Below are positions 45,794-56,978 of a DNA stretch of 64,000 nucleotides, one piece after another. Both the position numbers and the translations under genes were made by a program. The notes beneath the pieces are model-generated. The model saw only the letters and a program-made list of their open reading frames with translations. It was not told where the DNA came from and searched no databases. Position 1 is the stretch's first letter. Each line of letters opens with the position of its first letter. Source of the stretch: Rhabdophis nuchalis (Eukaryota > Chordata > Lepidosauria > Squamata > Natricidae); NCBI GenBank assembly GCA_039707465.1, contig CM077644.1, forward strand, positions 81,900,875 to 81,964,874. The letters are read 5' to 3'.

Positions 45794-46245
45794 TTTTGAG
45801 CTGAACATACCTTATTGCCAAGACGCCCAAAAGATCCCAACTAACATGTTAAGGCTCACTGAGTCTGCCTCTAATGGCCAGGTGAAAGTCATATCAAGCA
45901 GCATGGGGATGGGGTGGAGAGAATGCTGCAAGGGCATCCCTTGTGCCAGGGTTAGATGCAAGAAGGGAAGGGTCCCAAAGAGAGCAACAAGCAGACCAAG
46001 CCACAATGCGATCCTGTGTGGATTATCTGCAAGCATGGGTCGCTTTTTTCACCCTCCAAATTTCAGACCAAAGGAGAGAAAGAGAGAAAGAGAAAAAGCT
46101 GTTTCTCAGGCTTCAGCCTCCAGCGGGGCATCGGAGATCTTTCTGTCCGTTATTAATGTTGGTAGATCAGGGTGGCAAGGCAAGGGCTGAGAAGAACTTC
46201 TACCAACTCTAATCCGGCCTTCCTGCCCCGGAGATTCCCGATCAC
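45794..46245. other. Upstream flank of the promoter, nothing recognised
   Basis: Non-repetitive. It could be distal promoter. Open frames here overlap in several phases and are unlikely to be coding. Confidence 0.4.
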
Positions 46246-46248
46246 TTT

Positions 46249-46332
<84 letters not shown>

Positions 46333-46333
46333 A
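46246..46333. repeat. (TTTC)n microsatellite
   Basis: About 21 units immediately upstream of the CpG-rich promoter region. Confidence 0.97.
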
Positions 46334-46899
46334 AAGAACTGGAACGGCCGGGAAAAAGCAAGGCGAAGTTTCTCGCCTCTCACACCCCACCCACCCCCGG
46401 GAGTCTCTTCCAAACCGCGGCGCAAAAGTTTTCTTTCGCATACCGTCGCGATGAGCAGGAGGAGGACGAGGAGAAGCACCGGATCGCTCCTTTCCGAAAA
46501 CGAAAATTCTTACGAAGAAGAAGAAGAAGAAGAAGAAGAAGAAGAAGAAGAAGAAGAAGAAGAAGAAGAAGAAGAAACAAGCCGGGGTGGAGCAGTGGGG
46601 GGAAAAAAAGAAAGAGCCCAGATCAGTCACGTGACGAAAGGGGGTGGTGGTACGGGGCTGACTCCCAGCCAGTGGCAGAAGCTGATGGGGAGGAACAAAC
46701 GAAGCCAACATGACTAACGGATCGCGGAATGGTGCGAGTCCTTGTGGGCTGGGATCTCCCGGAATGTAAAGCAGAGGCAGCCCCAGCGCCAGCGTCTCTT
46801 TTCAGTCTCCTGCCTCCGAGAGAGTTGGATCTCTTTACTCCCAAAGCAGATCCCTGCTGCTGCTTTGGGGGGGGAGGGAGGGTTAAGGAAGGATAGAAC
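46334..46899 (+). promoter_or_regulatory. CpG-rich promoter and 5' UTR of the ST6GALNAC3-like gene
   Basis: GC- and CpG-rich DNA ('aaaccgcggcgcaaaag', 'accgtcgcgatgagc', 'ctaacggatcgcggaatg') appears abruptly out of AT-rich flank and leads into the exon-1 ATG. A perfect palindromic E-box 'gtcacgtgac' lies at 46626-46635, about 265 bp before the ATG. No TATA box was seen, as expected of a CpG-island promoter. The transcription start cannot be fixed. A 21-unit GAA repeat (46514-46576) sits inside. Confidence 0.6.
46514..46576. repeat. (GAA)21 triplet repeat in the promoter region
   Basis: Twenty-one uninterrupted GAA units. Pure GAA/TTC tracts can form triplex DNA. Its position is about 325-385 bp upstream of the presumed start codon. 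Confidence 0.97.
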
Positions 46900-46917
46900 A
46901 TGGCCTGCATTTTGAAG
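46900..46917 (+). CDS. ST6GALNAC3: First coding exon (MACILK), probably ST6GALNAC3
   Basis: ATG GCC TGC ATT TTG AAG encodes MACILK and is followed at once by GTAAAT, a good donor (AAG|GTAAAT); the intron is phase 0. The start context 'aacatgg' has A at -3 and G at +4. As I recall, human ST6GALNAC3 begins with the same six residues before its cytosolic Arg-Lys and Golgi membrane anchor, and has a very long first intron. ST6GALNAC3 is a Golgi type II sialyltransferase adding alpha-2,6-sialic acid to GalNAc of sialylated glycans, including gangliosides. Only six codons are visible, so identity rests on the N-terminus, donor and CpG-island setting. Later exons lie beyond 64000. Confidence 0.6.
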
Positions 46918-47940
<1,023 letters not shown>

Positions 47941-49537
47941 CACGTGCTCACAATGTATATTTAGGTCAGGAGTAGGTTGGCACCTGAAAAGGAATTGAAT
48001 CGGGTAGAAGGAAACTGAGGAGCAAGAGAGGAAGGGCAAAACCAAAGGGAAACATTTAAATTTAAAAAAGAAAAAGAAATAATACAAATAAAATCAGCAT
48101 TAGGAGTGCTCCATCTCTCCTTAAAGGTCTCCTGTTAAAAAGCATGCCCGTTAGGGTTAAAAGGATTTGAGTCCGGGACTTTGTGGCCTTTTGTTTCCTG
48201 CCTTTTCCTGTTACTCCCAATAGTTTTCACCCAGCACACTGAGCTGAGGTGGACCTAAGGAGCAGATTTCTTGGATCAGTCTTTAGAATTCCCTTCTACA
48301 CAAAGCTTTAGATTATTTTCAGGAGAATTGTTGGTTGAAATAAATAGAAGTTGAAGTTCAAAAGGTGTTTTTTCCCCCAGACATGGAAATATTTTAATAT
48401 CAGGAAAGTTTGGTTGGCCACTAGATTCATATGATGAATGCTGTGTCTTATTTTCACAAGCCATCAGGAAGTTCAGAGAGGCCCTCTTTATTGCAGTCCT
48501 GCTTAGCAAATGCAAGCTAATCTGCAACAAAACATTATCTGGTGCTTTTAGTGACCCCAATTCTATTTTAGGTTTCCTGTGTTTGCAAGTTACTTTGGTG
48601 GGTTGTGAAAGGTTGTATTAGAATGATTCTCAATCCATTTTCTTGCAGATTTTTTGGGGGTTACATTTTGAGATTCTCCTTCAGCCTTCTTTTGATGGGT
48701 GGTGACAAATTTGCTGTAAATGACTATTGTTTGGGCTGCAGAATTGTCCCATTGCAAAACACTGCTCTGTTTATTGGGATAAACACCACTTACAGTAGCT
48801 ATGACTACAAAATCTGGGTTGCAAAAACTGGAAGACTGCTAGATGGCAGCAAAGATTTGAGAATTTTCTGTACAGTATTACTTTGTAGCCCTCTAGTAGG
48901 CTTCCTGATTTTGACAGCCCTAGTTTAGCTGTAGTTTCCCAGCCTGGTTAAATTTAGTAATTCAACTTGGTTTTTCCACCTTTAGACATAACCCCTTCAT
49001 TGAGGTAGACATAACCCCTTCATTGAGGTAGACATAACTTCTTCATTGAGGTAGCATCAATATACTTCAATAGCTTAGAATCCACTGTTGGGGATTAACC
49101 AGAAGACTTCTCTCTACATTAGTCTACTTGGGCAAGACACTATTGCAACAAATACTTGGCAAACTGTATTTCTAAGACTCTTTACTTTAGGAGGGGCATG
49201 CAAGGTTCACAAAAAGGTTCCCACCCAAATAATTCAGCATTTGAAATCATCAGATAAATCAGTACATTTCATTCAAGGCAATGAAATTAATCATACTAAT
49301 AATATCTACATAATCTCAAATGTAAGTAGCCTTAATCTAAGATCAGGCCATCATTTCAGCATTCCCAGATGGGTGGTTTATTAAGCCATTGATTTCAGTG
49401 GACACCACCATAAGGAAACCATAAACTACAATAAGAAGGAAATTTTGTTTAGTTCTTTTAACCTCCTCTCTCTAGGGTAGAATTCAGATTCCATGCTGAA
49501 ACCATTTATGCTTCAATGTGTTTAATATTGCCTAGAT
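47941..49537 (+). other. Intron 1, unique-looking, with a short tandem repeat
   Basis: 48984-49053 holds three copies of a 23-bp unit ('agacataaccccttcattga' + 'ggt'), the third diverged. No exon recognised. Confidence 0.5.
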
Positions 49538-49908
49538 CAGGGGTGTCAAAACTCGTTTTCATTGAAGACTGCTTCAAGGTTGTGTTTGACCTCAGGGGCG
49601 GGGGACGTGATCAGGGGGTGCATGACCAGCTCAATGTCACTCGTGAGGGGGATGCTGGTGGTGGCCTGAGCATTTTGCCTTTGAAAACAGACTCCTGAGC
49701 TCCATTTTTGACTGGGATAGCCTCCTCCAACCCTCTGTCAGTGAAAACAGAGTTTGGGAAGGCTATACATGGCCCTCCCGAGCTCCATTTTCACTGGCAG
49801 AGGCCCCCGCGGGCCTGTCCTTCAATGTTTTCAGGGTGGCCCCACAGGCCAGATCTAAGCACCCCACAGGCCAGATCTGCCCACCGGTCCTTGAGTTTGA
49901 CACCCCTG
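49538..49908. mobile_element. hAT element, 371 bp
   Basis: TIRs 'caggggtgtcaaaactcg' / 'ttgagtttgacacccctg'. Perfect 8-bp duplication 'gcctagat' (49530-49537, 49909-49916). No transposase. Confidence 0.93.
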
Positions 49909-49916
49909 GCCTAGAT

Positions 49917-50384
49917 GAACGGTTTGATGAGTATTTCCAGAGTCAATACATTGAGAACTCTTAAATGTAGTAAAAAACTAGAGACAACTATTTTTAAAAG
50001 ATAAACAGCATTTCCCTATTTATGTCTCTTTACTAATCCTTATGTATTACATTTGGGTTTTAAAATATCAAGCCTGTTCACAGATTTAATTAATTATAAA
50101 TTAGCCTTTCTCCTTCCATTGAGATTTGGCCTCTCCAAAACGTTGTGCCCATCTATTTTCTATATTATAAAAGAAGAGGAAGACAAGAAGTTGGACTTGT
50201 TAACCAAAGATATTAGTTAGCTAATCTTGTTAATACAGAAAGTTATCACATTTTAAAAAAGAAGAAATATTGGGGGATCAGTTTTATCAGAAAGCAAGTT
50301 CCACAAGTCCAGCAAAAGTTCTTACACAGCAATCAACTTCTGTAACTAGATGAGTCTCATTTGTATCAAGATCTTCTGATAAGC
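49917..50384 (+). other. Intron 1, nothing recognised
   Basis: Unique-looking. Confidence 0.4.
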
Positions 50385-50739
50385 CAGTGATGACTAACCT
50401 TTTTTGGCTCGCGTGCACATGGGGGGTTGTATGTGGGCGTGCCAGGCCCATAATGCTATGTGCATTCCCCCTGCTTTTGGCACATAATTTTCGTCCTCCC
50501 CAGGCTCCAGAGGCTTTCTAGGTGCCTGGGGAGGGTGAAAACAGCTTCCCCTCCACCTCCAGAGGCTTCAGGAGCTTCCCTGAAGCCTCCAGAGGGTGAA
50601 AAATGGCCTCAAAAGAAGGCCTAAATCAGCTCGCCAGCACACACATGCATGAGGGAGCTGACAGGGCAATGCCTCGCGTGCCCTAGAAATGGCTCTGCGT
50701 TCCACCTGTGGCACCCGTACCATAGGTTTGCCATCACTG
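50385..50739. mobile_element. hAT element, 355 bp
   Basis: TIRs 'cagtgatgactaacc' / 'ggtttgccatcactg'. Perfect 8-bp duplication 'tgataagc' (50377-50384, 50740-50747). Same family as 18418 and 33804, in the opposite orientation to 33804 judging by 'gcacccgtaccataggtttg' at its right end. Confidence 0.92.
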
Positions 50740-50747
50740 TGATAAGC

Positions 50748-51459
50748 TAATCTTTAAGTTTTCATAAATGAGAACCCTTGTTATTTCTCTCAGCCGAGGA
50801 AGAAGGCAATGGGAAATCATTTCCTAAATCTTCCCATGAAAACTGCAGGGATTAGGTTCAGGCAATGATCAGGAATCAACACTGACTCAAAGGCACCCAA
50901 TAAATGTATTACGTATGTATGTCAGTTTTGACCTAACTGATATTTTGACCTCCAATTTGGGTTCACCGGTGAATGTTGAGCGTGAATGGAACTAACGCTT
51001 GGCTACTCTCACGTTTCTTTAAAACTTTCCAATTAGAGAAGCCAGTTGAATGAATTAACATTATTAATAAGCAGTGATGAAAGGAAAGGAAATGCTTAGC
51101 TATAAATATTAAGTTTCTGAAGAGGATTAAAGGAGTGGCTGACTTTGATGATTCTTTGAGTGAGGTCCTCTTAAAAATCAGAGCAAAACTGCCTTAATGT
51201 TTTTATGCCACTCCAGTTGCCTTCTCCACCAGTAGCTACTGGACATGCTACTGATGATTGTAATTCCTATTAGACATTGTTAATGAAAGGTGAAGGGAGA
51301 GTCCAGATGATCTATCTACAAACCTTCTAAGAAGCTAAGTAAAGCCTCTCTTTTATTTTGAGCTTGACTCCTCATGATCCCTGTGAAATGATCTTGGTAA
51401 CAGTTACATCAGACTTATATTTCTACTCCTGCATGACAAAACTGAGAAATAACCAGCTG
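50748..51459 (+). other. Intron 1, nothing recognised
   Basis: Unique-looking. Confidence 0.4.
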
Positions 51460-51910
51460 TAGGTTGCCCTTGACTTACAACCATTGTGGGAAGCCAGTTT
51501 CGCTTAATGACCCTGTGATTTTATTAACAGCCACAGAAAGAAAGTCATAAAATTAGGCGCAATCTTCTGATGACTCAATTAATGCTTAGCAATGAAAATT
51601 CGGATCCCAATTGTATGTATGTATGTATGTATGTATGTATGTATGTATGTATGTATGTATGTATGTATGTATGTATTTATTTATTTATTTATTTATCTAT
51701 CTATTTATTATAACCACTCCCTCTCCCCAAAGGGACCCGGGGCGGTGCACAGGAAATTAAAAAACACATAGATATCACAAATATAAATAATTAAAACCGA
51801 ATTAATTATCCCTAAATAAATTATCCCTGCGCTAAAAATTTAAAACATTAAAACTTAACCCCATCTAAAACCCAATTAAAACAATTTAAGATATAGACTA
51901 TAGGCTAGGT

Positions 51911-53547
51911 CAGTGGTGTCCAAACTTTTTTCAAAGAGGGCCAGATTGGATGAAGTGAACATGGTGGAGGGCCGAACATTTTTCCAAACATTCTTTGAAC
52001 CATTACAATTAAATGCAAATAAATTATTTTATGCCAAGTTAATTGCAAATGACATACTTTTCATTTCATAACATTAAGATCAACTGACAGTTGAGTTTTC
52101 ACAATGTATTGAAAATAAATTTAAAAAAAACTTACCTACCTCTTTCTCTCTTTCTTCCTCTCTCTCTCTCCATTTCTCTCGCTTTCTCTCTTTCTTTCTC
52201 TCTCTTTTTCTCTTTCTTTCTGTCTCTTTCTTTCTCTCTCTCTATCTTTTTCTTCCTCTCTCTCTCTCTCTCTCTCCATTTCTCTCTCTCTCTTTCTTTC
52301 TCTCTCTCTTTTTCTCTTTCTGTCTCCCTTTCTCTCTCACTCTCTTTCTCTTTCTGTCTCTTTCTCTCTCTCTCTCTTTCGCTCTTTCTTTCTTTCCCTT
52401 TTTCTCTTTCGCTTTCTTTCTTTCCCTTTTTCTCTCTTTCTCTTCCTTTCTCTCTCTCTTTTCTCTTTCTTTGTCTCCCTTTCTCTCTCACTCACTCTCT
52501 TTCTCTCTCTTTCTTCCTCTCTTTCTCTCTTTCTCTTTCTTTCTGTCTCTCTTTCTCTCTCTCTTTTTTTCTCTCTTTCTGTCTCTCCCTCTCTCTCTCT
52601 CTTTCTTTCTCTTTCTTTCTCTTTCTTTCTCTTTCTCTCTTTCTCTTTCTCTCTTTCTCTCTGTCACTCTCTGTGTGTGTCTGTCTGTCTGTCTCTCACT
52701 CACTTAATCAGTCTCTATCTATCTGTCTCTCCCTCCCTCTCTCTGTCTCTCCCTGTCTCTGTGTGTGTCACTCTCTCTGATTCTCTCCCTCCCTCCCTCT
52801 CTCTGTATGTCTGTCTCTCCCTCTTTCCCCGTCTGTCTCCAATTCAATCCCTCCCTGTGTCATTCTCTACCTGTGTCTCTCTCCCTCCCTCTCTTTCTCT
52901 CTGTCTCTGTCGGGGTGAGCACCCAAGGCTACCATCATCTTAAGCACCACCGAGGCTGTCGCCCGGCAGGGGCGTCAGGCAGGGAAGCCGGTCGCGTCTA
53001 CATCGCGGCTCCCTCCGGCAGGCACCACGGCTTACGTTCTGAGGCCGTGCGTCTGGTTTTCCTGCCTGACGCCCCTGCTGGGTGACCTTGTGCGGCGGGA
53101 GCTGCATGTTCTGGGGCTGCGTGGCTGGGAGGGAGGTGAACGCGCGGCCCCAGAACGTAAGCCGTGGTGCCCGCCGGAGGGAGCCGCGATGGAGACGCCA
53201 CCGGCTTCCCTGCCTGACGCCCCTGCCGGGCGACCTGCCGGGCGACCTTGTGTGAGCACCCAAGGCTACCGTCATCTTAAGCACCACCGAGGCTGTTGCC
53301 TGGCAGGTCGCCCGGCAGGGGCGTCAGGCAGGGAAGCCAGTCGTGTCTCCATCGCGGCTCCCTCCGGCAGGCACCAAGCGCACGTTCTGGGACCGCGCGT
53401 CCACCTCCATCCCAGCCACACAGCCCCAGAGACAGAGGGAGGAAGGGAGGGCCACATTTACACAGAGCAGGGAGGGCTGTTGGAGGGCCGTATTAAACCG
53501 ACCCCCGGGCCGCAAATGGCCCCCGGGCCAGACTTTGGACATGCCTG
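51911..53547. mobile_element. Large non-autonomous hAT, 1637 bp, inside the L2
   Basis: Left end 'cagtggtgtccaaac', right end 'ctttggacatgcctg'. Perfect 8-bp duplication 'ggctaggt' (51903-51910, 53548-53555). The interior is a ~780-bp CT-rich tract (52137-52915) followed by a GC-rich segment with an A / inverted-B / A' structure (52914-53400). No transposase is encoded; the long Ser/Leu/Phe and Arg/Glu frames are artefacts of the CT tract. Confidence 0.9.
52137..52915. repeat. CT-rich satellite-like tract
   Basis: About 780 bp of CTTT/CTCT/TCTG mixtures; strongly strand-asymmetric polypyrimidine DNA inside the hAT. Confidence 0.97.
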
Positions 53548-53679
53548 GGCTAGGTAAATAACTTAGGCCAAACCAGCCTGATGGAACAAGAGAGTCTTTA
53601 ATTTCTTGATGGAACAAGAGAGTCTTTAATTTCTGACAATTATAATCAATTGTGATTATAAGTTGAGGCCTACCTATAC

Positions 53680-56600
53680 TTTAATAATAATAATAAATAA
53701 TAATAAATTGGGATTTATTAACCGCACCCTCTCCCCACAGGGACCCGGGGCGGTGCACAGGCATAATTAAAAACAATATACAATAATACAAATATTTCTT
53801 AAAATCGAATTAAATAAATCTACCTGTGCTAAAAACATAAATTAAAACCCATTTAAAATTTATAATTAAAAGACAGAGAGAACTATTCAAGGCCGGCCAG
53901 TCGAAAGAGATGGGTCTTCAATTTTACACGGAAGGAGCGGAGGTCGGTGGTCGTTCTAATATCAGGGGGAAGGTCGTTCCAGAGGGCCGGGCCCGCCACA
54001 GAGAGCGCCCTTCCCCTGGGCGTCGCCCGCTGACAAAGTCTAGTGGATGGCACCCGGAGAAGCCCCTCTCTGTGGGAGCGAATCGGTCGTGAGGATGTGT
54101 GGGGCAGGATCCGATCTCGCAGATAGCTAGGTCCCGAGCCATGGAGCGCTTTGAAGATGATAACTAACACCTTGAAGCGCACCCGGAAGACGACAGGTAG
54201 CCAGTGCAGCTCGCGCAAGAGCGGTGTTACGTGGGCAAACCTAGAGGTGCCCATAATTGCTCGCGCGGCCGCATTCTGAACTAACTGAAGCCTCCGGGTG
54301 CACCTCAAGGGGAGCCCCATGTAGAGAGAGTTACAATAGTCCAGTCGGGATGTCACGAGGGCATGAGTGACTGTGCGAAGGGCGTCCCGATCCAATAGGG
54401 GGCGCAATTGGCGAACCAGGCGAACCTGGTAAAACGCCCTCCTGGCCACGGCTGTCACTTGCTCTTCCATAGACAGCCGGGTATCCAGGAGGACACCCAA
54501 ATTGCGCGCCCCATCCACAGGGGCAAGATGTTCGCCCCCTATGGCCAGCGTTGGAGAAAGCTGGTTGAATCGGGCAGCCGGAAACCACAGCCACTCGGTC
54601 TTGGTCGGGTTGAGCCTAAGTCCGTTACTTCCCATCCAGATCCGCACGGCTTCCAGGCACTGGCACATCACCGCTACGGCATCGTTGGGGTGGTTTGGGG
54701 TAGATATGTACAGCTGGGTGTCATCAGCGTACAGATGGTACTCTACCCCAAAACCACGGATGATCTCACCCAACGGCTTCATATATGCATTAAACAGGAG
54801 AGGCGAGAGGACCGACCCCTGAGGCACCCCGCATGTGAGGGGTCTCGGGGTCGACCTCTGCTCTCCTGCCCGCACAAATTGCGATCGGCCAGAGAGGAAG
54901 GAGGAGAACCACCGCAAAACAGTGCCTCCCACCCCCAACCCCCCCAGCCGATGCAATAGGATACCATGGTCGATGGTATCGAAAGCCGCTGAGAGGTCTA
55001 ATAGGACCAGGATGGAGGAACATCCCCCATCTCTGGCCCTCCAGAGATCATCTACCAACGCGACCAATGCCGTCTCGGTGCTATGCCCGGGCCGAAAGCC
55101 GGACTGGCGCGGATCTAGATAGTCAACTTCCTCCAGGTGACGGGGAAACTGTTGTGCCACCACACTCTCAACAACCTTCGCCAAGAAGGGAAGGTTGGAG
55201 ACTGGACGGTAGTTGTTCAAAATAGCTGGGTCCAAAGAGGGCTTCTTGAGGAGGGGCCTCACCATAGCCTCTTTTAGGGAGGCAGGCAAGGAACCCTCAC
55301 TCAAGGATGCGTTGATAACCTCTTGGAGCCAGCCTCGTGTCACCTCCCAGGATGCCAGTACAAGCCAGGAGGGGCACGGGTCCAATGAACATGTGGTGGC
55401 TCGCAGTCGCCCACGTAACCTGTCCATATCCTCGGAAGTAACGGGGTCAAACTCCTCCCAAACAAGATCTCCCTCGTGGCATCCCACTGGGCCATGAATG
55501 GGGGCTAGCTCACTCTGTATCTGGGCGGTTTTCTCCTGCAGAAAAATCACAAATTCCTCTGCCCTACCCTCTAACGGGGCTTCCCGCTCCCTCTGTTGGA
55601 GGAGGGAACGGGTCACCCTAAACAGGGCGGCAGGGCGGTTTTCTGCGGATGCTATGAGGGTGGCACAATGATGACGTTTGGCCACCCTCAGCGCCACAAT
55701 GTAAGTCCGTAAATGGGCTCTTACCTGTGTCCGGTCAGATTCAGAGCGGCTAGCCCTCCATCTTCTCTCTAGGCATCTCTTGCGGCGTTTCATCACCCGC
55801 AGCCCCTCAGTAAACCAAGGAGCCAGGGTGGTTCGCCGCCGCGAGAGAGGCCGCAAGGGCGCGACCCGATCCAAGGCTCCCACGGCCGCACTATTCCATG
55901 CGGCCGTGAGGTCCTCCATCGGGGCGCGGGTCAGGGATACAGGAAATGGCCCAAGCGCTGTCTGGAACCCATCCGGGTCCATCAAGCGCCTGGGGCGGTA
56001 CCAGATTGGTAACTCTGGTTCCGCCTCCCCGCGGAGGGGAGCAGCGGTCGGAAAGTCGAGTCGGAGAAGTGAGTGGTCTGACCATGACAAGGGTATGATA
56101 TCTATGTCCCCTGTACCCAGATCACTCTTCCATTGGCCCGAGACGAAGATGAGGTCCGGCGTATGTCCACCCTCATGGGTGGGGCCATGAATTACTTGGG
56201 TCAGGTCCATGGCCGTCATGGAAGCCATGAACTCCCGAGCTACCACGGATGATTCGCCCAACGATGGCAGGTTAAAGTCCCCCATAACTATAAGTCTGGG
56301 GGTCTCCACTGCCACCGTAGCGATCACCTCCAGGAGCTCGGGCAGGGCTGCTGCTACATAGCGGGGAGCCAGGTATACAACCAGCAAGCCCAACTGCCTC
56401 CCTAGGCCCCACTTCATGCAGAGGGACTCACAGCCAGAGGTCTGCGGCACAATGGTCTCTCTCGGCTCCAGGCCTTCCTTGATAATGACCGCTACCCCAC
56501 CACCCCTGCCTAGGGCCCGCGGCTGATGAAATGCGCGGTAACCTGGTGGGCACATTTCAACGAGGGGATGACCTCCCTCGTGGCCCAACCAGGTCTCCGC

Positions 56601-56700
56601 TATTCCTACTTTGCAGACACTGTATTCAATCTCTATGAATTGGGTGAATGATTGGCTTATTTTTAATTTCTGTCCTACTTTTCTACTCATTTTATATATT
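53680..56700 (-). mobile_element. L2 LINE, 5'-truncated, intact ORF2 frame, about 3.0 kb
   Basis: AAT-type tail at 53680-53706, 3' UTR ('gcaccctctccccacaggga'), then a reverse-strand frame of 935 codons. Truncated near 56690-56700, where the first endonuclease motif is missing. It lies directly after the mariner/L2/hAT nest and directly before a hAT (56722), all in intron 1 and antisense to the host gene. Confidence 0.92.
53883..56690 (-). CDS. L2-type LINE ORF2 endonuclease/reverse transcriptase, N-terminally truncated
   Basis: The open frame holds 935 codons without a stop. APE-type endonuclease motifs: AETWL (E32), MGDFNLPS (D138), LSWSDHSLL (D204-H205 region). The earlier N-terminal motif is absent. 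RT motifs: NNYRPVSNLPFLAKVVE (~492-508), LVLLDLSAAFDTIDHGIL (D565), GVPQGSVLSPLLFNAYM (~621-637), HLYADDTQLYIS (Asp pair ~656-657). The C-terminal part matches the fragments at 7896, 26107 and 58876. It would nick target DNA and prime reverse transcription, but the truncation and missing promoter make autonomous activity unlikely. The apparent Met start is not an authentic start. Intactness suggests recent insertion. Confidence 0.9.
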   Translation of the reverse strand: MSRKVGQKLKISQSFTQFIEIEYSVCKVGIAETWLGHEGGHPLVEMCPPGYRAFHQPRALGRGGGVAVIIKEGLEPRETIVPQTSGCESLCMKWGLGRQLGLLVVYLAPRYVAAALPELLEVIATVAVETPRLIVMGDFNLPSLGESSVVAREFMASMTAMDLTQVIHGPTHEGGHTPDLIFVSGQWKSDLGTGDIDIIPLSWSDHSLLRLDFPTAAPLRGEAEPELPIWYRPRRLMDPDGFQTALGPFPVSLTRAPMEDLTAAWNSAAVGALDRVAPLRPLSRRRTTLAPWFTEGLRVMKRRKRCLERRWRASRSESDRTQVRAHLRTYIVALRVAKRHHCATLIASAENRPAALFRVTRSLLQQREREAPLEGRAEEFVIFLQEKTAQIQSELAPIHGPVGCHEGDLVWEEFDPVTSEDMDRLRGRLRATTCSLDPCPSWLVLASWEVTRGWLQEVINASLSEGSLPASLKEAMVRPLLKKPSLDPAILNNYRPVSNLPFLAKVVESVVAQQFPRHLEEVDYLDPRQSGFRPGHSTETALVALVDDLWRARDGGCSSILVLLDLSAAFDTIDHGILLHRLGGLGVGGTVLRWFSSFLSGRSQFVRAGEQRSTPRPLTCGVPQGSVLSPLLFNAYMKPLGEIIRGFGVEYHLYADDTQLYISTPNHPNDAVAVMCQCLEAVRIWMGSNGLRLNPTKTEWLWFPAARFNQLSPTLAIGGEHLAPVDGARNLGVLLDTRLSMEEQVTAVARRAFYQVRLVRQLRPLLDRDALRTVTHALVTSRLDYCNSLYMGLPLRCTRRLQLVQNAAARAIMGTSRFAHVTPLLRELHWLPVVFRVRFKVLVIIFKALHGSGPSYLRDRILPHTSSRPIRSHREGLLRVPSTRLCQRATPRGRALSVAGPALWNDLPPDIRTTTDLRSFRVKLKTHLFRLAGLE

Positions 56701-56721
56701 CAAGGTAACTAAACATTAACA

Positions 56722-56970
56722 CAGGGTAATCAACCTTTTTATACCTACTTTTGTATCTCTGTACTTTTGTATCGCCCACTTTTGTATCTCTGTTAGTAGT
56801 AAAATTTTCTAACCGTCCACCGGTTCCACAGTAATGGTGATTTATAAAGTAGGGAAGTCATTTAAATTTTAAAAATGGGAAGTGCTTCAGTATTGGACAA
56901 AGCCCCTATGGCCCACCATGAAAGCTGGAATGCCTACTTTGGGCGATGGGGACCAGGTTGACTATCACTG
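56722..56970. mobile_element. hAT MITE, 249 bp
   Basis: TIRs 'cagggtaatcaacct' / 'aggttgactatcactg'. Perfect 8-bp duplication 'cattaaca' (56714-56721, 56971-56978). The interior repeats 'acttttgtatctctgt'. Confidence 0.9.
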
Positions 56971-56978
56971 CATTAACA

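Larger units (their letters stand above)
51615..53646 (-). repeat. L2 LINE 3' end within the MITE
   Basis: Tail of (GTAT)n and (TTTA)n (51615-51710), then the L2 3' UTR ('ccactccctctccccaaagg', 'gacccggggcggtgcacagg'). After the hAT it continues with 'taacttaggccaaaccagcc' and 'agagagtctttaatttct', of which 'tgatggaacaagagagtctt' + 'taatttct' is duplicated in tandem. Confidence 0.8.
51460..53676 (+). mobile_element. Mariner-like MITE split by an L2 that is itself split by a hAT
   Basis: The left part (51460-51614) runs from 'aggttgcccttgacttacaa' to 'cggatcccaattgt'. The right part (53654-53676) is 'gattataagttgaggcctac'. The pieces join to the family consensus order. The insert is bounded by 'caattgt' at 51608-51614 and 53647-53653. 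Confidence 0.7.

Noticed and set aside
46626..46635. E-box as proof of a lysosomal (CLEAR) programme
   Set aside because: A single GTCACGTGAC site is suggestive but occurs often; kept only as a promoter motif.
46172..46717. 181-codon frame across the promoter, with Phe/Leu/Ser and poly-Glu runs
   Set aside because: Made of (TTTC)n and (GAA)n repeats; upstream of the convincing exon-1 ATG.
52091..52780. 229-codon Ser/Leu/Phe-rich frame and its reverse-strand Arg/Glu/Lys-rich partners
   Set aside because: Translation of the CT-rich tract inside a hAT element; both strands are open because of composition.
53090..53557. 155-codon GC-rich frame
   Set aside because: Lies in the repeated and inverted GC-rich block of the hAT; several phases are open and no domain is seen.
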